DNA of 64,000 bases. It comes from Polytrichum commune (taxonomy: Eukaryota; Streptophyta; Polytrichopsida; Polytrichales; Polytrichaceae). The notes beneath the pieces are model-generated. The model worked only from the letters and a program-made list of their open reading frames with translations. It was not told where the DNA came from and did no database searches. Shown here in pieces: positions 23,011 to 35,662 of this stretch (the first letter of the stretch is position 1; each line of letters begins with the position of its first letter). The translations under genes were made by a program, and so were the position numbers. The DNA is taken from NCBI GenBank assembly GCA_950295325.1, contig OX485809.1, forward strand, positions 28,210,001 through 28,274,000. Direction: 5' to 3'.

Positions 23011-23448
23011 GAATCTTTTATTCTACCCATGGTGGAACCGGGCATTCTTACCATACCCAATTTCATGTATCTTCTACCATTCCTATCACCTTTACCGGTT
23101 ATGCTCTGCTCCAATATTGGAAATGCGGCCTATATCGCCCATTTTCCTCTTCCTTCTACCTCCCTACCTCATCTCCCTCCTTACCGGGCTACCAAGCTAC
23201 TGAGCTACCGGTTGGATATAGTACCAATAACCTTTATTGGTACTATTGCCATTGATTGTACTTCCTTAGCCTACGTATTAGGTCCGCTTACGACCTGGTC
23301 TAGTTACCCAAGGCTCTCTTTGTGAGATTGCTATTGGCTCCTTTCTTATACTGGTACTAATCCTCCCTAGTCTCTTCTTCTTTGAACCTCCTACAGTTGT
23401 TACCCGACATCCCTCACTTACATAGCTACACTAAATATGATATTTACT

Positions 23449-23948
23449 CACGGGTAGATCACTTAGTGCATTTTAAAAACGACGTGCGGCATAATATAGA
23501 GAGGATTAAAATCATTTGAAATAAAAATTATAAAGGAATTCCAAATAATGAAGGGGCCATTCAATGTAGACAATCCCATTATAAGTAAGTTAGATGGACA
23601 TAAAACGTGGGCCATTATTTTTTTGTAAAATTAATATAGGGGCTGAAGATAAGGATCCTAGAAGGTATGTTTAGTATGGTATGTAAATGGGTTTAGGACT
23701 CATGGGGATGGATGATAATTGGGATTTCCGTCTGTCCAAAATTACTTAAAAGAAATATAGAGTACAAAAAATTATAGTGACTTGGACAATATAAGTAATG
23801 GAAGGGTGCAAACAAATGGGCCATTTTTGAAATTTAAGTAATTATAGGGAGGCTTTAATTCAACCCTTGAAGGTAAATAGCCCCAAAACAAAACAAAAAA
23901 CCCCAGCCACACGTGGTGCACAAAAATGCCTTAGAGTGATCTACCCGT
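23449..23948. mobile_element. Mutator-like MITE (family C/D) with perfect 9-bp TSD
   Basis: The element begins CACGGGTAGATCACTTAG and its opposite end reads, as the reverse complement, ACGGGTAGATCACTCTAAGG. CATTTT and a CACGTG(C/T)GG-like block extend the inverted ends to about 45 bp. ATATTTACT is duplicated at 23440-23448 and 23949-23957, a perfect 9-bp TSD. The end motif matches the 31.8-kb element. The 500-bp interior is non-coding. The target itself begins CTACACTAAATATGAT, the end of a TA-type family B element, so this is a nested insertion. Confidence 0.88.
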
Positions 23949-24089
23949 ATATTTACTATCACCAACTCTAATTGTCTTGCTCAATACGAATTGTCTTGAT
24001 CAATTGCTTTTGATAATGTTATGAATCACGAAGACTCACATTTGCATGTGCTAGAGCAAGAAATTGGGAGTTGTAAGTCTAGTCATTGA

Positions 24090-24250
24090 ATTAAGCAACA
24101 TGACAATAGATTATTTAAATTTAGTATGGACCATTCCACTCTATAATAATGGGGTTGTGGTAATGGCCTCGTCATCATATTCCTCACTTGTCTCACAACT
24201 TAAACTCCTCCACCTTGGCATTTGCACAGGCAAGGTGGGTAACATTGGGT
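24090..24250 (+). repeat. Direct repeat family N, copy 2
   Basis: Partner of 22870-23010, roughly 75 percent similar by eye. Confidence 0.6.
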
Positions 24251-24723
24251 GGAGGTATTATAAAGGGCTCCATGTTTCATCTTCACATGCTCCGAAATAT
24301 AATTTCCATGTGGGAGACAAGTGGGTAGTGACAAATATAAATACAACACATGACAAATTTTGAGGGGAAAATATTTATTTTGTATTGAATTAAAGAGCCC
24401 TCTATGGTACTCTAACATATTCATGTCATATTAACCTGATCAAGATGACAGCAATGAATTCCCTTTTCTTTCCTTTTTCTATTTTTTTGGTTAAAGTTTG
24501 GATATAGACTCATGTTTTCAAATCCAGGAACAATGAAATAGGAGTTGTAAGTTGTCAAGTCACCTTTCAATTTCCGGTGAAGCACTACTACATACAGGCA
24601 ACCTCTCTCACCTTACTTGAAAAGTTGTCCTGTGCCTTCACCACCAACCAAGATGGTTCTCTCCCAAGAAGAAATCAGATTATTTTTCTTGGCTCTTGCC
24701 TTTAATCTCATGAATCTACACTC

Positions 24724-24880
24724 TAAACTCTGTAATATCATGCCTGTGGCAACTGAAGTGCCCTATTAAGGAATTATAGAGCGTTAACATGGATACGTGA
24801 TAAAAGAGAATTAGTGTAGCATGTAATATTATGGAATAACATAAAGTGCAACATAACACACGCTGCTCCAACCCTAATGC
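24724..24880 (-). mobile_element. TA-type TIR element family S, truncated copy
   Basis: TAAACTCTGTAATATCATG at 24724 is the terminal sequence. The reverse complement then matches 58735-58880, sharing TGTTGCACTTT(A/G)TGTTATTCC, CATGCTACACTAATTCT and ATCCATGTTAAC at about 80 percent identity. Only one end is preserved. Confidence 0.7.
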
Positions 24881-25579
24881 ATCCAACACGAATCCCACCG
24901 CTTACATCAAACTCAAATTACTGTACTTCACTTCAGTGCAAGTGGAAAGAAAGAAAGCTCTGCAACACAAGTAATTGCATGTGGCTAGATTACCACACAA
25001 CACCATAGCCCAACTTCTTCTTCTTCTTCTTCTTTTTAAAAACTATCATGGGGACTACTCTTCAACCAACCATGTTTAGGTAGGTAAAAGTGAAGTAAGC
25101 ATATGGTTATGCACAACACCTAGACATAGTTTGCGTTCCACTGACCATTCATGGAACATGAGAGCAAGACCAAAATCGTGAGAGGTGAAAGCAACACCAC
25201 TTTGTCTATTATCGTGTCGTGTCGTGTTGTGTTGGTTGTGAGTTTGAGACCAGTTGAGTGAGCCACTCCCAAAATAAGTAATATGTAACTCAACCTCATA
25301 AACACAATGTTGATGGTCCAACACACAAGGACTCTAGTGCATAAAGCGCATCAAAATTGAATCATTGATGAGGAAAGAACCAAAGACTTGTGAACCTGAC
25401 CTCGTGATATGATGTAGTGTGGTAGACGAAGGCGATTGGGACCATTCTGGCATTAATGTCAAAACCCATGATGATATATGGGAGGGAAATATAACAACAA
25501 GGAGTGAGAGTTAAACTCAAAACATCCGTTCCCTAGGGTTTTGGGATATAAGAGTAGGAGTGACATTAAGGAGGTTGGT

Positions 25580-25662
25580 ATATATATATATATATATATA
25601 TATAAGTAAAAGAGTTTAGAGTGTACTTCAATTTCAAAAATAGAATAGAATAGAATAGAATA
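25580..25662. repeat. (TA)n and (TAGAA)n microsatellites
   Basis: A TA array at 25580-25604 and a TAGAA pentamer array at about 25641-25662. Confidence 0.95.
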
Positions 25663-26034
25663 TGGGAGTTGTGAGTGAATGACCTTCTTCTATTGGACTG
25701 CATGACCTGGTTTGCCTGGGCTCACACAGAATCATGATAGAACGTGTAATAAATGAGTTGATTTAAGGGAACTAATCATTGAATGCCATTCCATGATGCA
25801 ACATGCGTCCAATGATTCCATCCTGATAACGTTTTCATTGCAACTAATTAAGTGGTGCCAACCTGAAGCATAAGTGGGAAGGTTGATGCTGCAGGCTCAT
25901 CCATTATTAGTTCAGATCTATGAGTGAGCACAGAATTAAGCATGCAGCAGCACTGGGGATGGTAGTACGACTACTACAACTCCTACTCGGATACTCCTCC
26001 TTCTTCTACAACGTGGCCCTTCGTATTGACTGCC

Positions 26035-26036
<2 letters not shown>

Positions 26037-26082
<46 letters not shown>

Positions 26083-26115
26083 ACACATACACACATACAC
26101 ACACATACACACATG
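26037..26115. repeat. (TA)n then (CACACATA)n compound microsatellite
   Basis: An ~36-bp TA array passes into ACACACAT octamers. The translated IYIYIY/THTH frames are artefacts. Confidence 0.95.
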
Positions 26116-26874
26116 TAATGTAAAGCTCTTTGCTAAGTTTGTCCCTCCCTTCCTAGCAGTGTGTATGTTGGACAAATTTCATTCGACATTCAACTTCAAA
26201 AACAAAAATGAATGAACGTCGATTGACATTTACATCTTCTTTTAAATTGACACCTCAATGTCACAAGTTTAGTAATATGTGTCATTTCAATTCCTAACGT
26301 GTTGATTGACGTGTTATGCGTGTCAAGTGATGTGCGTTTTTATTTGTGCAAGTGTTTTGTTGCCTGTCAAATGTCAAAAACTTGCGAAAACGTTGTCAAA
26401 AACACGCATTGCCCCCTAGTCCAGTCTTGTCAGAAACTTCACCCTGCTACTCTCGAAACTGGGGAAAGGACAATTCAACAATAATACAAAACTTCTTCCT
26501 AAAGTGGGGTCCATCAATCATAATCATTTAGCTAAGTGGCTCAAGATTGGACCTCAACATATGATATGTGTGTTCCTCCATGCTGCAAAGGTTAAAGGGA
26601 GTTGTCGATTTTAACCTCTAACCCCCCAAGCAACCAATTTTGGGTTGATGGATGATTTCTACCCTGCATTAACCTCACCAAACTCAGTCATCCGCACTCA
26701 GAAATACTCTAGACATCAAGCCAACATTATTATTTTTCCATAGACACTTGATATGTGCAATTTGGAGATAATTAGAATATGTTAAAATTTTTATTGAAAT
26801 TGGAAGTGGTCATGCTTTTGTTGTGTTGCGAGCTCATGTGAGGGTGTTGACTTCCAATCAATGATTGTCACTTC

Positions 26875-26920
26875 AATGCAAACTTTGAATGAGCATCAAT
26901 GCAAACTTTGCATGAGCATC
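26875..26920 (+). repeat. 23-bp perfect-phase tandem duplication
   Basis: AATGCAAACTTTG(A/C)ATGAG followed by CATC occurs twice back to back with a single mismatch. Confidence 0.85.
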
Positions 26921-27439
26921 AATGGTGTTTATTTTGGTAAAAGTGATTTTTTTGACGTTGCTATAAATATGGCCTTCATGCTCGCATCAACCATCTTCAC
27001 TTTGAGTTTTGGACACTCTTTGATTTTAAAAGTTTTTTTTTGCATATATGTAGTTAGAAACAAGAAACAATTTACATATTCCGACTGCAATGTGGCCAAC
27101 CCATTATGATATGCATCGTTTGGCATGAGAATTTGTGGAGGCACTCAACTAGTGAGTTGTTTCCATCTAGTGGATCACACATGCATTTCAAACATTTTCC
27201 AAGTGAATTTGATTGGTCAAAGGTGTGATTTTGGAGGGTAAAACAAGGCGTTATCATTTGCACCCCTTTCTTCAAATGTTATAGTATGGAAAACTAACGC
27301 ACTTATTTGAAGGGAGGTCTAGATACATGACATTGGACAATGTGGGAGTGGTATATGGCAATGCTTGTTAAAACAAACACCAAAATATGTATTGTGTGTT
27401 TTGTTTTTGTTTCTTAAATTTTTTGGATCCGGTAGAACC

Positions 27440-27600
27440 AATTTATACAAGATCACCGATACATGAAATAGAGAGGCACGACTTTCTAGGATGTATGCAT
27501 TGGAACCAAACAACCCCAAGAAGGGTTACATGACATTTAAGGATGATTTAGTGAGCCAATGATAGGTGAATTGACGTTCCAAGAGATCCTAGAGTTGGAC
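27440..27600 (-). repeat. Dispersed repeat family I, copy 3 (reverse)
   Basis: The reverse complement reads CTTCTTGGGGTTGTTTGG, TTCCAATGCATACATCC and TAGAAAGTC, with CTCTAGGATCTCTTGGAA upstream. These match 34640-34860 in order. Confidence 0.5.
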
Positions 27601-28467
27601 TGAACACACACTAAGTTATTGCCCTTCCAAAGCGTGAGTTCTTACTACATGACATTGGCCCAAACAACCCTTACATATTCGAGGAATCTATGCCAAATGT
27701 TTTGTTTTGCTTTCTTGACATGCTATTTAAATTTCTTAAAAAGATAGTGTTTACTCCCTACAAGGGGTGAAGTAGTTTCACATCTAACGTCATTGTCCTT
27801 AGGACGTGGCCAAGGATGTTTTACAAACAAACACTATATTCACTCCGGCCTCCTTCAGAGAACAAAATGGACACTAATGCCTCAATTAGTACCCCTTGCT
27901 ACACTTACACTAGTTTGTTTAGGGTATGAAGAGTTCAACCCTAGGGTAGCAAGCAAGGGTGTCTACCAAATCAACAAAAGAACATAAACATAGACATGAC
28001 AATCTCAAATGATCTTAGCCTTTAACGGGTCCACTGGGGGGAGGGAGTGCTAACTCCCTTGTAGAGATATGATGCACTTGCATTAAAAAGGTGATTTCAA
28101 CGAGACTATGATTTAATGCATATATTCATGGGAGATTCCACACATTTGAGAAATATTTTTACAATCCACCTAATATACTCTCAAACCCTACATTTCAAAT
28201 TCAAATGGTTCCAAAAGAAAGGTCCCCTTAACCATTACTTGTCAACCATATCTCATAACTATGGACAAATAATGTTGTTTTAATTTAATAAATAAGCCAC
28301 GCATTCAAAATGATTTAGGAGATATAAGTCAACTTCTACACTTGCAAGTGATGCCCAACTAAACCCAATTTGAGTTTGTGTTGAGTTTCAATATGATTGT
28401 GACCACTAAAGAGGGTTTCATTAAAGAGTTTGAGAGTATACGTGAGCTACGTGAAAATTGCAACGAA

Positions 28468-28556
28468 ATTGTGATCTCTTGGATATTTAAAACCAAAGTG
28501 GGGATTTTCCTTGAAGTCTTGCACCTAAACTGGTTATTCCTCAAACTCAACTGTGA
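28468..28556 (+). mobile_element. hAT MITE family A fragment (3' half)
   Basis: TTCCTTGAAGTCTTGCACC, AACTGGTTATTCC and TCAAACTCAACTG correspond to the 3' half of the family consensus. It lies just before a 5'-half fragment, so the natural order of the halves is swapped. Confidence 0.6.
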
Positions 28557-28584
28557 ATCACATCCATGTCACAATAATAGTTTG

Positions 28585-28706
28585 TAGTGTCCGAGGAGAT
28601 TTTTGGGGCATATTCGGTCAAAATCCTATTGTCTTCAAGTCGAATTGGTGTACATGTTATGATCTTTCGATTTTTCTTTACTAAATTTATGATTATTTCC
28701 TAAATG
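28585..28706 (+). mobile_element. hAT MITE family A, 3'-truncated copy
   Basis: It starts TAGTGTCCGAGGAGATTTTT, then GGGGCATATTCGGTCAAAAT and TGATCTTTCGATTTTTC. Similarity fades after about 28706, before the 3' TIR. The missing half may be the fragment at 28468-28556. Confidence 0.75.
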
Positions 28707-29415
28707 CAAGATGATGAAAGCTATGTATGTGCAAACAAATGTGAATAGCTTGGACAAAAGATTTTATGATATATTTGTTTTCAACGCATCAAAACGTTTC
28801 AGTCCAAAGTGTTGTCCAAGTGACAGAGAAGTTTGTAGAACTATATCAAAGAATGGTTGGAGAGATTGATCACAAAATATGGATTGGCGACTCTTGAAAA
28901 CAATGCAAGTAGAGTTGATTGCTCGAGTTTGTAGAAACTTTGAGGCATGAATGTGAAAACAAAAGCATTGTATGAGGCGTGACAATTTTGTGGGGGCATC
29001 AACAAGTGGTGTACCAATTGGCCACATCTCAAATCGTGAATGGGGATTTTCAAAACAAAATGCTATCAAGAGCCACTTGTGAGCTTCATTGAAGTTAGAC
29101 ACTTTAAATTCTTTGATGCGAGTATCATTATGTGGGATGGAGGTGGAGAATATGGAATGGAGGGTAGTATTTGATTATGGCACAACGCGAGAAATCAGAG
29201 AGTTCTTAATTTGGACTAAATATTGTAAGAAATTCAAACTTCTTGACATTTATATTTGAAAGGATATGATTTGATCTTCAATTTTGTGTGAAAGAATTAA
29301 GATTTTCTCAACCCATCAATTAGCATGTAGTTTTTGATGTTGTCCATCACATTGAAGGGCCAAAGAAAGAGTAACCCATCAAATGAACTGAAGGTGGACC
29401 TATCAAAAAGGAGCA

Positions 29416-29540
29416 ATGGCAGTGCCCCTAAAAGAAGCCAAGCAAGGATCCCCAAGGTCCTTTATGTCTTGCTTTCATGGTGTTAATGATCCCAATGGAG
29501 AAATCCCATGCTCTTTTAACAATATTTGCACTCCTCAAGC
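29416..29540 (+). pseudogene. Decayed coding-like repeat, copy 2 (unknown family)
   Basis: A frame reading FMSCFHGVNDPNGEIP parallels the minus-strand peptide at 3.5 kb (RHRLHGVYDTNGEVHG). The protein family is not recognised and the frame is isolated. Confidence 0.3.
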
Positions 29541-29684
29541 TTTGAACACAATAGTTTTTGGAGTGTCTAAGGTAGGAGCACTGTTATCTGAGAGATTAAG
29601 GTATTTGGCACACATGTGGTAGCCATATGACTCAAAAAATTAAATTATTCTTACGTAGACAAAAAGAGACCAGTGTATTGCAAA

Positions 29685-29706
29685 TCTCTCTCTCTCTCTC
29701 TCTCTT
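29685..29706. repeat. (TC)n microsatellite
   Basis: A CT dinucleotide array of about 21 bp, followed by C-rich sequence. Confidence 0.95.
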
Positions 29707-31770
29707 CCCCCCAATGAATTAAATCATATTTTAGAAGTGGAAATTGTGTTGTCAATCAAGACCGTTAGGGGGGCCTCATGTTCACATGGTGAACATCTCA
29801 TAATCAACATGTACTTAATATGCAAGATCACGAGGGTGTTGGTTTTGGGAATTGTCTTGGTTAAGGTGCTCGTACCTTAATGCACACATGTGATATTGAT
29901 TTTAATCTTATAAATGAATTTGGCCCAAGAAGAGTTCATGACAACAACCATGTTCTTACAAAGACCAAATGAATGATACTTTTCTACTATTATACAAAAT
30001 AAATAAATTTACTACATGCCCTATCCCACAAATTGCCCTACTTGAGCTTGAGGCTAGGGATAAGGTAGGAAAACAGAAAACATCAAAAATAAGTTCATTC
30101 TACCAGAATAAGTGACCTAAAATTTGTGCAATATTTCTCAAAGATGGAGCAGAGGAAACGATTAGGAATGCAAGTTGTTTTGTAATTTTATTCCCTATAA
30201 AAATTTGTTATATTTTCCCAAAGAGGTAAGTAAGTCAAACACCCTACTTTTACAATAAAGTCCCCCTAATTTGAGCATTAAAATATCCTCCTCTACATAT
30301 GAATGTGCACACAATGATCAACTCAATGACATCTAAAAGTGATTCCAAGCAGTGTAAAACATGACCTATCCAGCCCATCACAACATCTGACCTATCACTA
30401 CATTCTTTTTGGACTACCACTTTTATAATTAACCATTTTGAGTCCACACAAGAATCATTGTACTCCTAGTCTAGTGCACCAATAGAGGTCATTCGCTGTT
30501 TTTATTTATTTATATTTTTTCTACCTTAAGCATTACCATGCCATTTGTCGATGGGCTTTGGTGGACTAGTTCAAGGCTGCAATTGATTTTGCCAAATAGC
30601 CGTTCTATAATTTGTAAAACTTCCACCGTTCCTCCGTTTGAAAGTATGTGGAGTAATCGGGACACCAAAATGGTTCGTGTTATGATGGGGTTCAATAGTG
30701 TGACATTAGTGAACCAAAATATGGTGTTATTCTAGGTTCAATAGTCAAATATAATTGGGATGTAACTTTTGCAATCACGGACAAATCTTCACGCTGAACC
30801 CCAAGTAACTTTGTGTTTCAAGACCAATTCATAAACTTGAAATCACTATCTTCCGTGTTTGACATAATGTATGTGGTCCTATTGTGTGCATTTCCAAATC
30901 CACAAAAAAATTCAGCCATTGGATTGGAAGTTGTCCCTCGTATGGTGGACCTTTGAGAAGCTGAAGGCCTTTGATAGTTGTACCAAGGCTAGGTGGTTTA
31001 GGATGGTAATCCCCTAAATGGATAAGCGGTTGTAATCAACCAAAATGATAGTGTTTTTTTAAAGGTGTGGGTAAACTTTTTTTCTTCTAAGTGTCTTGAA
31101 TTCTAGTATGTTATGGATTTGTATTATGTGTGATATTGTTTTTGGGGATTTAGTCAACATATGTAGTCTATGGAGTATTATGAAGTTTCGCCATCGGGAT
31201 TTATTATTTATAATGTATTTGTCCCTCCAATTGGTTGGTCTAGAAGGTTTAAGGTGCTAACTATTGGGGGCCATATCTCCCTCTCATTTCAAAATTAATC
31301 TACCAATTTCTTGTGATTTTGTTTAATACTGTGTATGCTACATTTGCAATTGGAATTTGGAATTTGAGGTCCATACTTATCTTTGTCAAAAGATTGGGCC
31401 ATCAAAAATTGAAAATGTGAAATTTGTAGTACTTTTAAGTTGCATGTGGTTGATATTAATAGTGTCTTTTATGGTGGTGTATGACTAAGCTCAATACACT
31501 TGAAATGAGTACAAACCTTGATAATAAATTAAGGTGAAATATATTCTTTTTTAGAGACATCATCACATAAACATCAAAATTTCCTAGATAGAGATACTTG
31601 AATGGCTACTATGTTTTGGAGTATATTTCAACCATATGCTCTAAACAACTATATGGTTGGATTGGGTATTAACATATCAAATGTGGATATAATATTCGCC
31701 AAAGTTGTGAATTTCATAAAGGGACTTCCAAATTCAAATTTCAATTTGGGGCGGCCAATTTGTAGGCATC

Positions 31771-32179
31771 CACAGGTAGATCACTCCATTGTCAAGTTGA
31801 ACACCACGTGCAACCAAAAAAAATCTTCTTTTGGTAAGTTGCACCACCAAAATGGGTCAAAATTTTATCAAATTTTTTTCATGAGTAGATATACATAGTA
31901 CCTATGACATAGTCAAAAGTGGTAACTAAATTTGATGATTTGTTTTTTCCATAAAACATACCATTTCTAACTAGAATGACACATAATTGAACTAAAACAA
32001 TTACTAAAAAAAATAAAGATGACTAAAAATTTAAAAAAAGTATAAAAAAGATACTATCAATGGTTATGTATATGTAGAAAAAATATCATAAATTTTAAAA
32101 TTATATATGGCATGTAATATAGGGGTAGCAAACTTTGTCCGCACGTGGTGTCAACTTGACAATGAAGTGACCTCCCTGT
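31771..32179. mobile_element. Mutator-like MITE family C, complete copy with perfect 9-bp TSD
   Basis: The left end, CACAGGTAGATCACTCC, is matched by the reverse complement of the right end, ACAGGGAGGTCACTTC. ATTGTCAAGTTG and CACCACGTGC extend the inverted ends to about 40 bp. GTAGGCATC is duplicated at 31762-31770 and 32180-32188, a perfect 9-bp TSD. The 409-bp body is AT-rich and non-coding. The truncated relative is at 11.1 kb, and the ends resemble those at 23449-23948. Confidence 0.9.
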
Positions 32180-32199
32180 GTAGGCATCTAGGGGTGGCT

Positions 32200-34600
32200 A
32201 TAATTTGATGAATTGAGAATAATCCACTTTCTAATTTATGCATTGGTAAAGAGGATGCTATCCAGATGGACCTCCAAGGATTCAAATGTTGGGTTATCCC
32301 CAAATGCCCCATTCGTCACCATGATGTGATTACAACTAAAATTCCCATATATAGGAAAAAAATGACCAATCATATGCCTCCATGTTAGTGTATGGTAGAC
32401 CAGTCGAACTCCACAATCAACATGCTAGTGCACTCCAAACTTCAAAATGTTCATGAAATTTAGTTTGATAGGTTGAATCCGTCCCATACCAAAAACATGT
32501 TTGCAAAACAAAAAACTTGGTTGATTGAGTCGACATGGTTAGTTTGATCGAATGGTCAAACTAAATTGTCAGGTCAAGCAGTCAAATATTTTGATTAGAT
32601 GACTCCACACGAGCTTGACCGATCGACCTACCCAAAATTTACGATAATTAAATAATCAAATGTAGTTTTTAAATTCAACTCAATAAGTCAAGTTGACTGG
32701 AGATCTTAGGTCAACCAATCAAATTGTTCTAAATTTGTAGGTTGATCACTCAAATCGACATGCCAGTTAGGAAAATACATATTTTTCCATTCCCATCCTT
32801 TCACATGTAATTGCACTACTCAAATGGGTATATTAAGAGCTTGAGCTACACGGCCACAAATGCTAAGACTCTTCCTCAAGTCAAGAATCCACCCTCCAAA
32901 TCTATTGATGAGGGATTGGTAAAAATCTTCGTGAAGTCAATGGGTTAACGTGTTGGAACTTGGATAACACGGGAAGTACAAAAGATGTGCATTCATGTAG
33001 GCTTTCTAGTGTAAGGTGGTAGTTGTCATTTCTTTGTAGTACCAAAATCATCACAAACATTGATGATGAATGCTATATGTGTGTTCTTAACATCCTTCAA
33101 ATCATTGCTCATAGATTTTGGGATTGTATAATTGTTAAAAGTGCTTGCGGTTTCTTTTCCGGTATCATCAATAATATGAAAATCATAACCAATAAGAGAG
33201 GACCTTGTAGAGCTCTAGATTGGCACAATTGCATCTTCGGGTAGAAATTTTTTCCTCTTTGAGCACGCTTGGAGCATCTTTGCCATGATGTTGCTCCCTA
33301 GGGTGGCAACTCCAATTTTGTATGCAAGAGCCCTCGAAATGAAAAGCCAAATGAGGGTTGGTTTGACACTTTTAAGAAATTTTGATTAAAAATGTAAAGT
33401 GGTCGTAAGGGGTTTTTTGTAGAAATAAAATACCACAAACTCATGACTTTTATTATTTAAATGCAATCCACTCAATATGCAATTCACTTAAATTAGTAAT
33501 GCTTTCATTCAAACAAATGTTTTATTTGTATCATCCATAAATAGCCACAATCAGCTCTCAAGTTTTGTTAGATTATAACTTACATGTGGTTAGTATACCA
33601 AAAAACAAAACCAACCTACAACTATGGTGAAGCTATGAAGTGGGCCCGTAATGGGTAAGTAATCTTGAATGAGAAATTCACTTAATTGTGAATCCACTTT
33701 AAACTACAAAAATGATTGCATTGAGATGGAATCCCACCAATATGTGGTCATAAAATACATGTCAACAAGTTTGCTTCACAAAGTTATTTCTTTCGACTCT
33801 TGCAATTTCCTTAGGGTCCCCTTGCAACCTTCATATTATAACATACACATATTGCATGCTACTATACACTAAACATTTAGTCTTTTAGGGATTATTGCTT
33901 CCTCTAGATCCCCCCCCCTTTAAAATCCTATTAGACCACCCTTAGACGAAGCTCAAGTGGGGGTTTAGTGAATGTTTACTGCACATCCATTGAGCATTTG
34001 GAGCATGTCCCAAGCATTTTCTTCCTTCAACTTTCTCTTTAAATAAAAATTAAAAAAAACCTTATTTAAAATTCAAGGTTGTTTTATTTATTCTTTTTTT
34101 CCCTTTTTTTTCTTTCTTTTGAATGAAATCATTTGAAAGTGGCTTGCCTATGAGTTATGATCCTTGGCACCTTGCATGAACTACACATCTATAATTAAGT
34201 TTTTAATGATCAAGTTGTGGAGATGCTTCAATATGTTCCTCAAAAAAAATTGAAGCTACATTATGTGATTCATTGATGTCTTAGTTATTGTATTTATAGG
34301 CATTAAAACAAATAATACCTTGAAACATTGCACCATAATGCATGGAATCTTTTGAAATCCCACATTTTAAGATGTTGGATGTGTTGCCTCATGTTTGGTT
34401 CATTTGGGGAGGCATCACGCTCTAGACCATTTAGATTTATAGGAACTGTTACACTCTTAGCTTCAAGAACTCTAAGTGGACTAAGAAGAAAGCTTATCAA
34501 ACCATGGGCACATCATTTAGCAAGCTTTCTCGTTGCATGTGGAAAGGTGTTCATTCACAATGAAGTCATGGACAACTTCAACATGTTATGGGGGGCCAAA
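32200..34600. other. AT-rich stretch without a supported gene
   Basis: 32.5-32.77 kb is unusually rich in GTCAA/TTGAC half-motifs, many in inverted pairs. This looks like a badly decayed foldback, but arms cannot be aligned with confidence. A C9 run lies at 33910-33918. Nothing else is recognised. Confidence 0.4.
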
Positions 34601-34614
34601 CGCCACACAGGGGT

Positions 34615-34625
34615 GGGGGGGGGGG
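34615..34625. repeat. Poly-G run (G11)
   Basis: Eleven G directly before the family I copy at 34.64 kb. Confidence 0.9.
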
Positions 34626-34639
34626 TGTTTAATCAACTT

Positions 34640-34860
34640 CACCATTGATTGAACTCTAGGATTTCTTGGAATATAAGGTGCCTAATTTGGGTGTTGTTCA
34701 TGTTTAGGAGTCTTACCCTTCTTGGGGTTGTTTGATTCCACCATGTGCACCCTCGAGAGTAGCCCCATTCTTTAGTTTACATACTGGTGGCCATGCATGC
34801 TTTAGGTCAATGAAATAAACTTGTTTCATTTTTGTCCCAAATAATTAAAGAGTAAAAATT
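34640..34860 (+). repeat. Dispersed repeat family I, copy 4 (best preserved)
   Basis: CTCTAGGATTTCTTGGAA, CTTCTTGGGGTTGTTTGA, CACCCTCGAGAGT, TGGTGGCCATGCATGC and AATGAAATAAACTTG occur in order. The last block resembles a 3' UTR with a polyadenylation-type signal. The family is unidentified. Confidence 0.5.
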
Positions 34861-35647
34861 ACTCTCATCCAAATAGCAAGCATGTTGAATCATGCAGGTC
34901 ATCGTTCCAAATTTTGAAATTGGGGATGGGATGCAAAGGTTGGAAGAGACCAAAGTGAAGATTCTCAGTCCTATTCAATAATCACACTACAACCTCTCAA
35001 TTATGTTCACTATTGAGCCTAGAATGGTGACTTTATTTTGAGCTCATAGTCGAATCTCATAACAACAAGTCTCTTTCCGGTGTCCATGATAACCGTACAA
35101 GACTTTCTATATGTGTACCACTCAAACACATGTGTATGAGTAGGAGAGCCCCCACAATAGTGCCACATACCTTACTTTGGGTCGGACCCCCTCCACTATT
35201 ACGGAGGTGAAGGGGTCTAGTGAGAACTTGACCCCCACATGTTTGTGGTTAGTTCATGTCAAGTGGGTCCATATACACTTACTTTGGGGTCTCTAACTGC
35301 CATTTAAGTATATTTGGACAAACCACTTTGTCCATAAATAATAAGGAATATGGACTTGTGGGGACAAAAACATCAAATGGCAACAACACTACAACCACGA
35401 CTTTGAATGTTGGTATTCCACGTTTGCCAACTAGCAAACTTATGTAGTTTCGTGATCTAGTGTACATCAATGTTGGTGGTTGGAATTTGTCCAAAGGTCA
35501 AGCATAAATCCAAATGTACTTAAACCTTATTTCTTTGATAGTAAATATGGAATCAAATGCTCTAATAAAAAGAGAAATACACTATGCTACATTATGATAG
35601 ACTGCGTTTCCGCCATGGGTAATGATGGTCAACGAACGAGGAAGGGA

Positions 35648-35662
35648 GGGGGGGGGGGGGGG
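35648..35662. repeat. Poly-G run (G15)
   Basis: Fifteen G followed by ACAACTAC. Confidence 0.95.

Noticed and set aside
23170-23225. tRNA A-box-like TAGCTCAGTAGCTTGGTAG on the minus strand
   Set aside because: No B-box and no anticodon or T-arm structure follow.
23008-23325. 105-codon frame with hydrophobic composition, considered as a plastid-derived insertion
   Set aside because: No match to any plastid protein I know, and no flanking plastid sequence.
26037-26115. CRISPR-like regular repetition
   Set aside because: It is a simple compound microsatellite with no spacers. No CRISPR array exists here.
35170-35225. Hairpin GACCCCCTCCAC ... GTGAAGGGGTC
   Set aside because: A short imperfect stem with no second boundary; related GACCCCCTATAAG phrases at 43.3 and 60.87 kb are too diverged to define an element.
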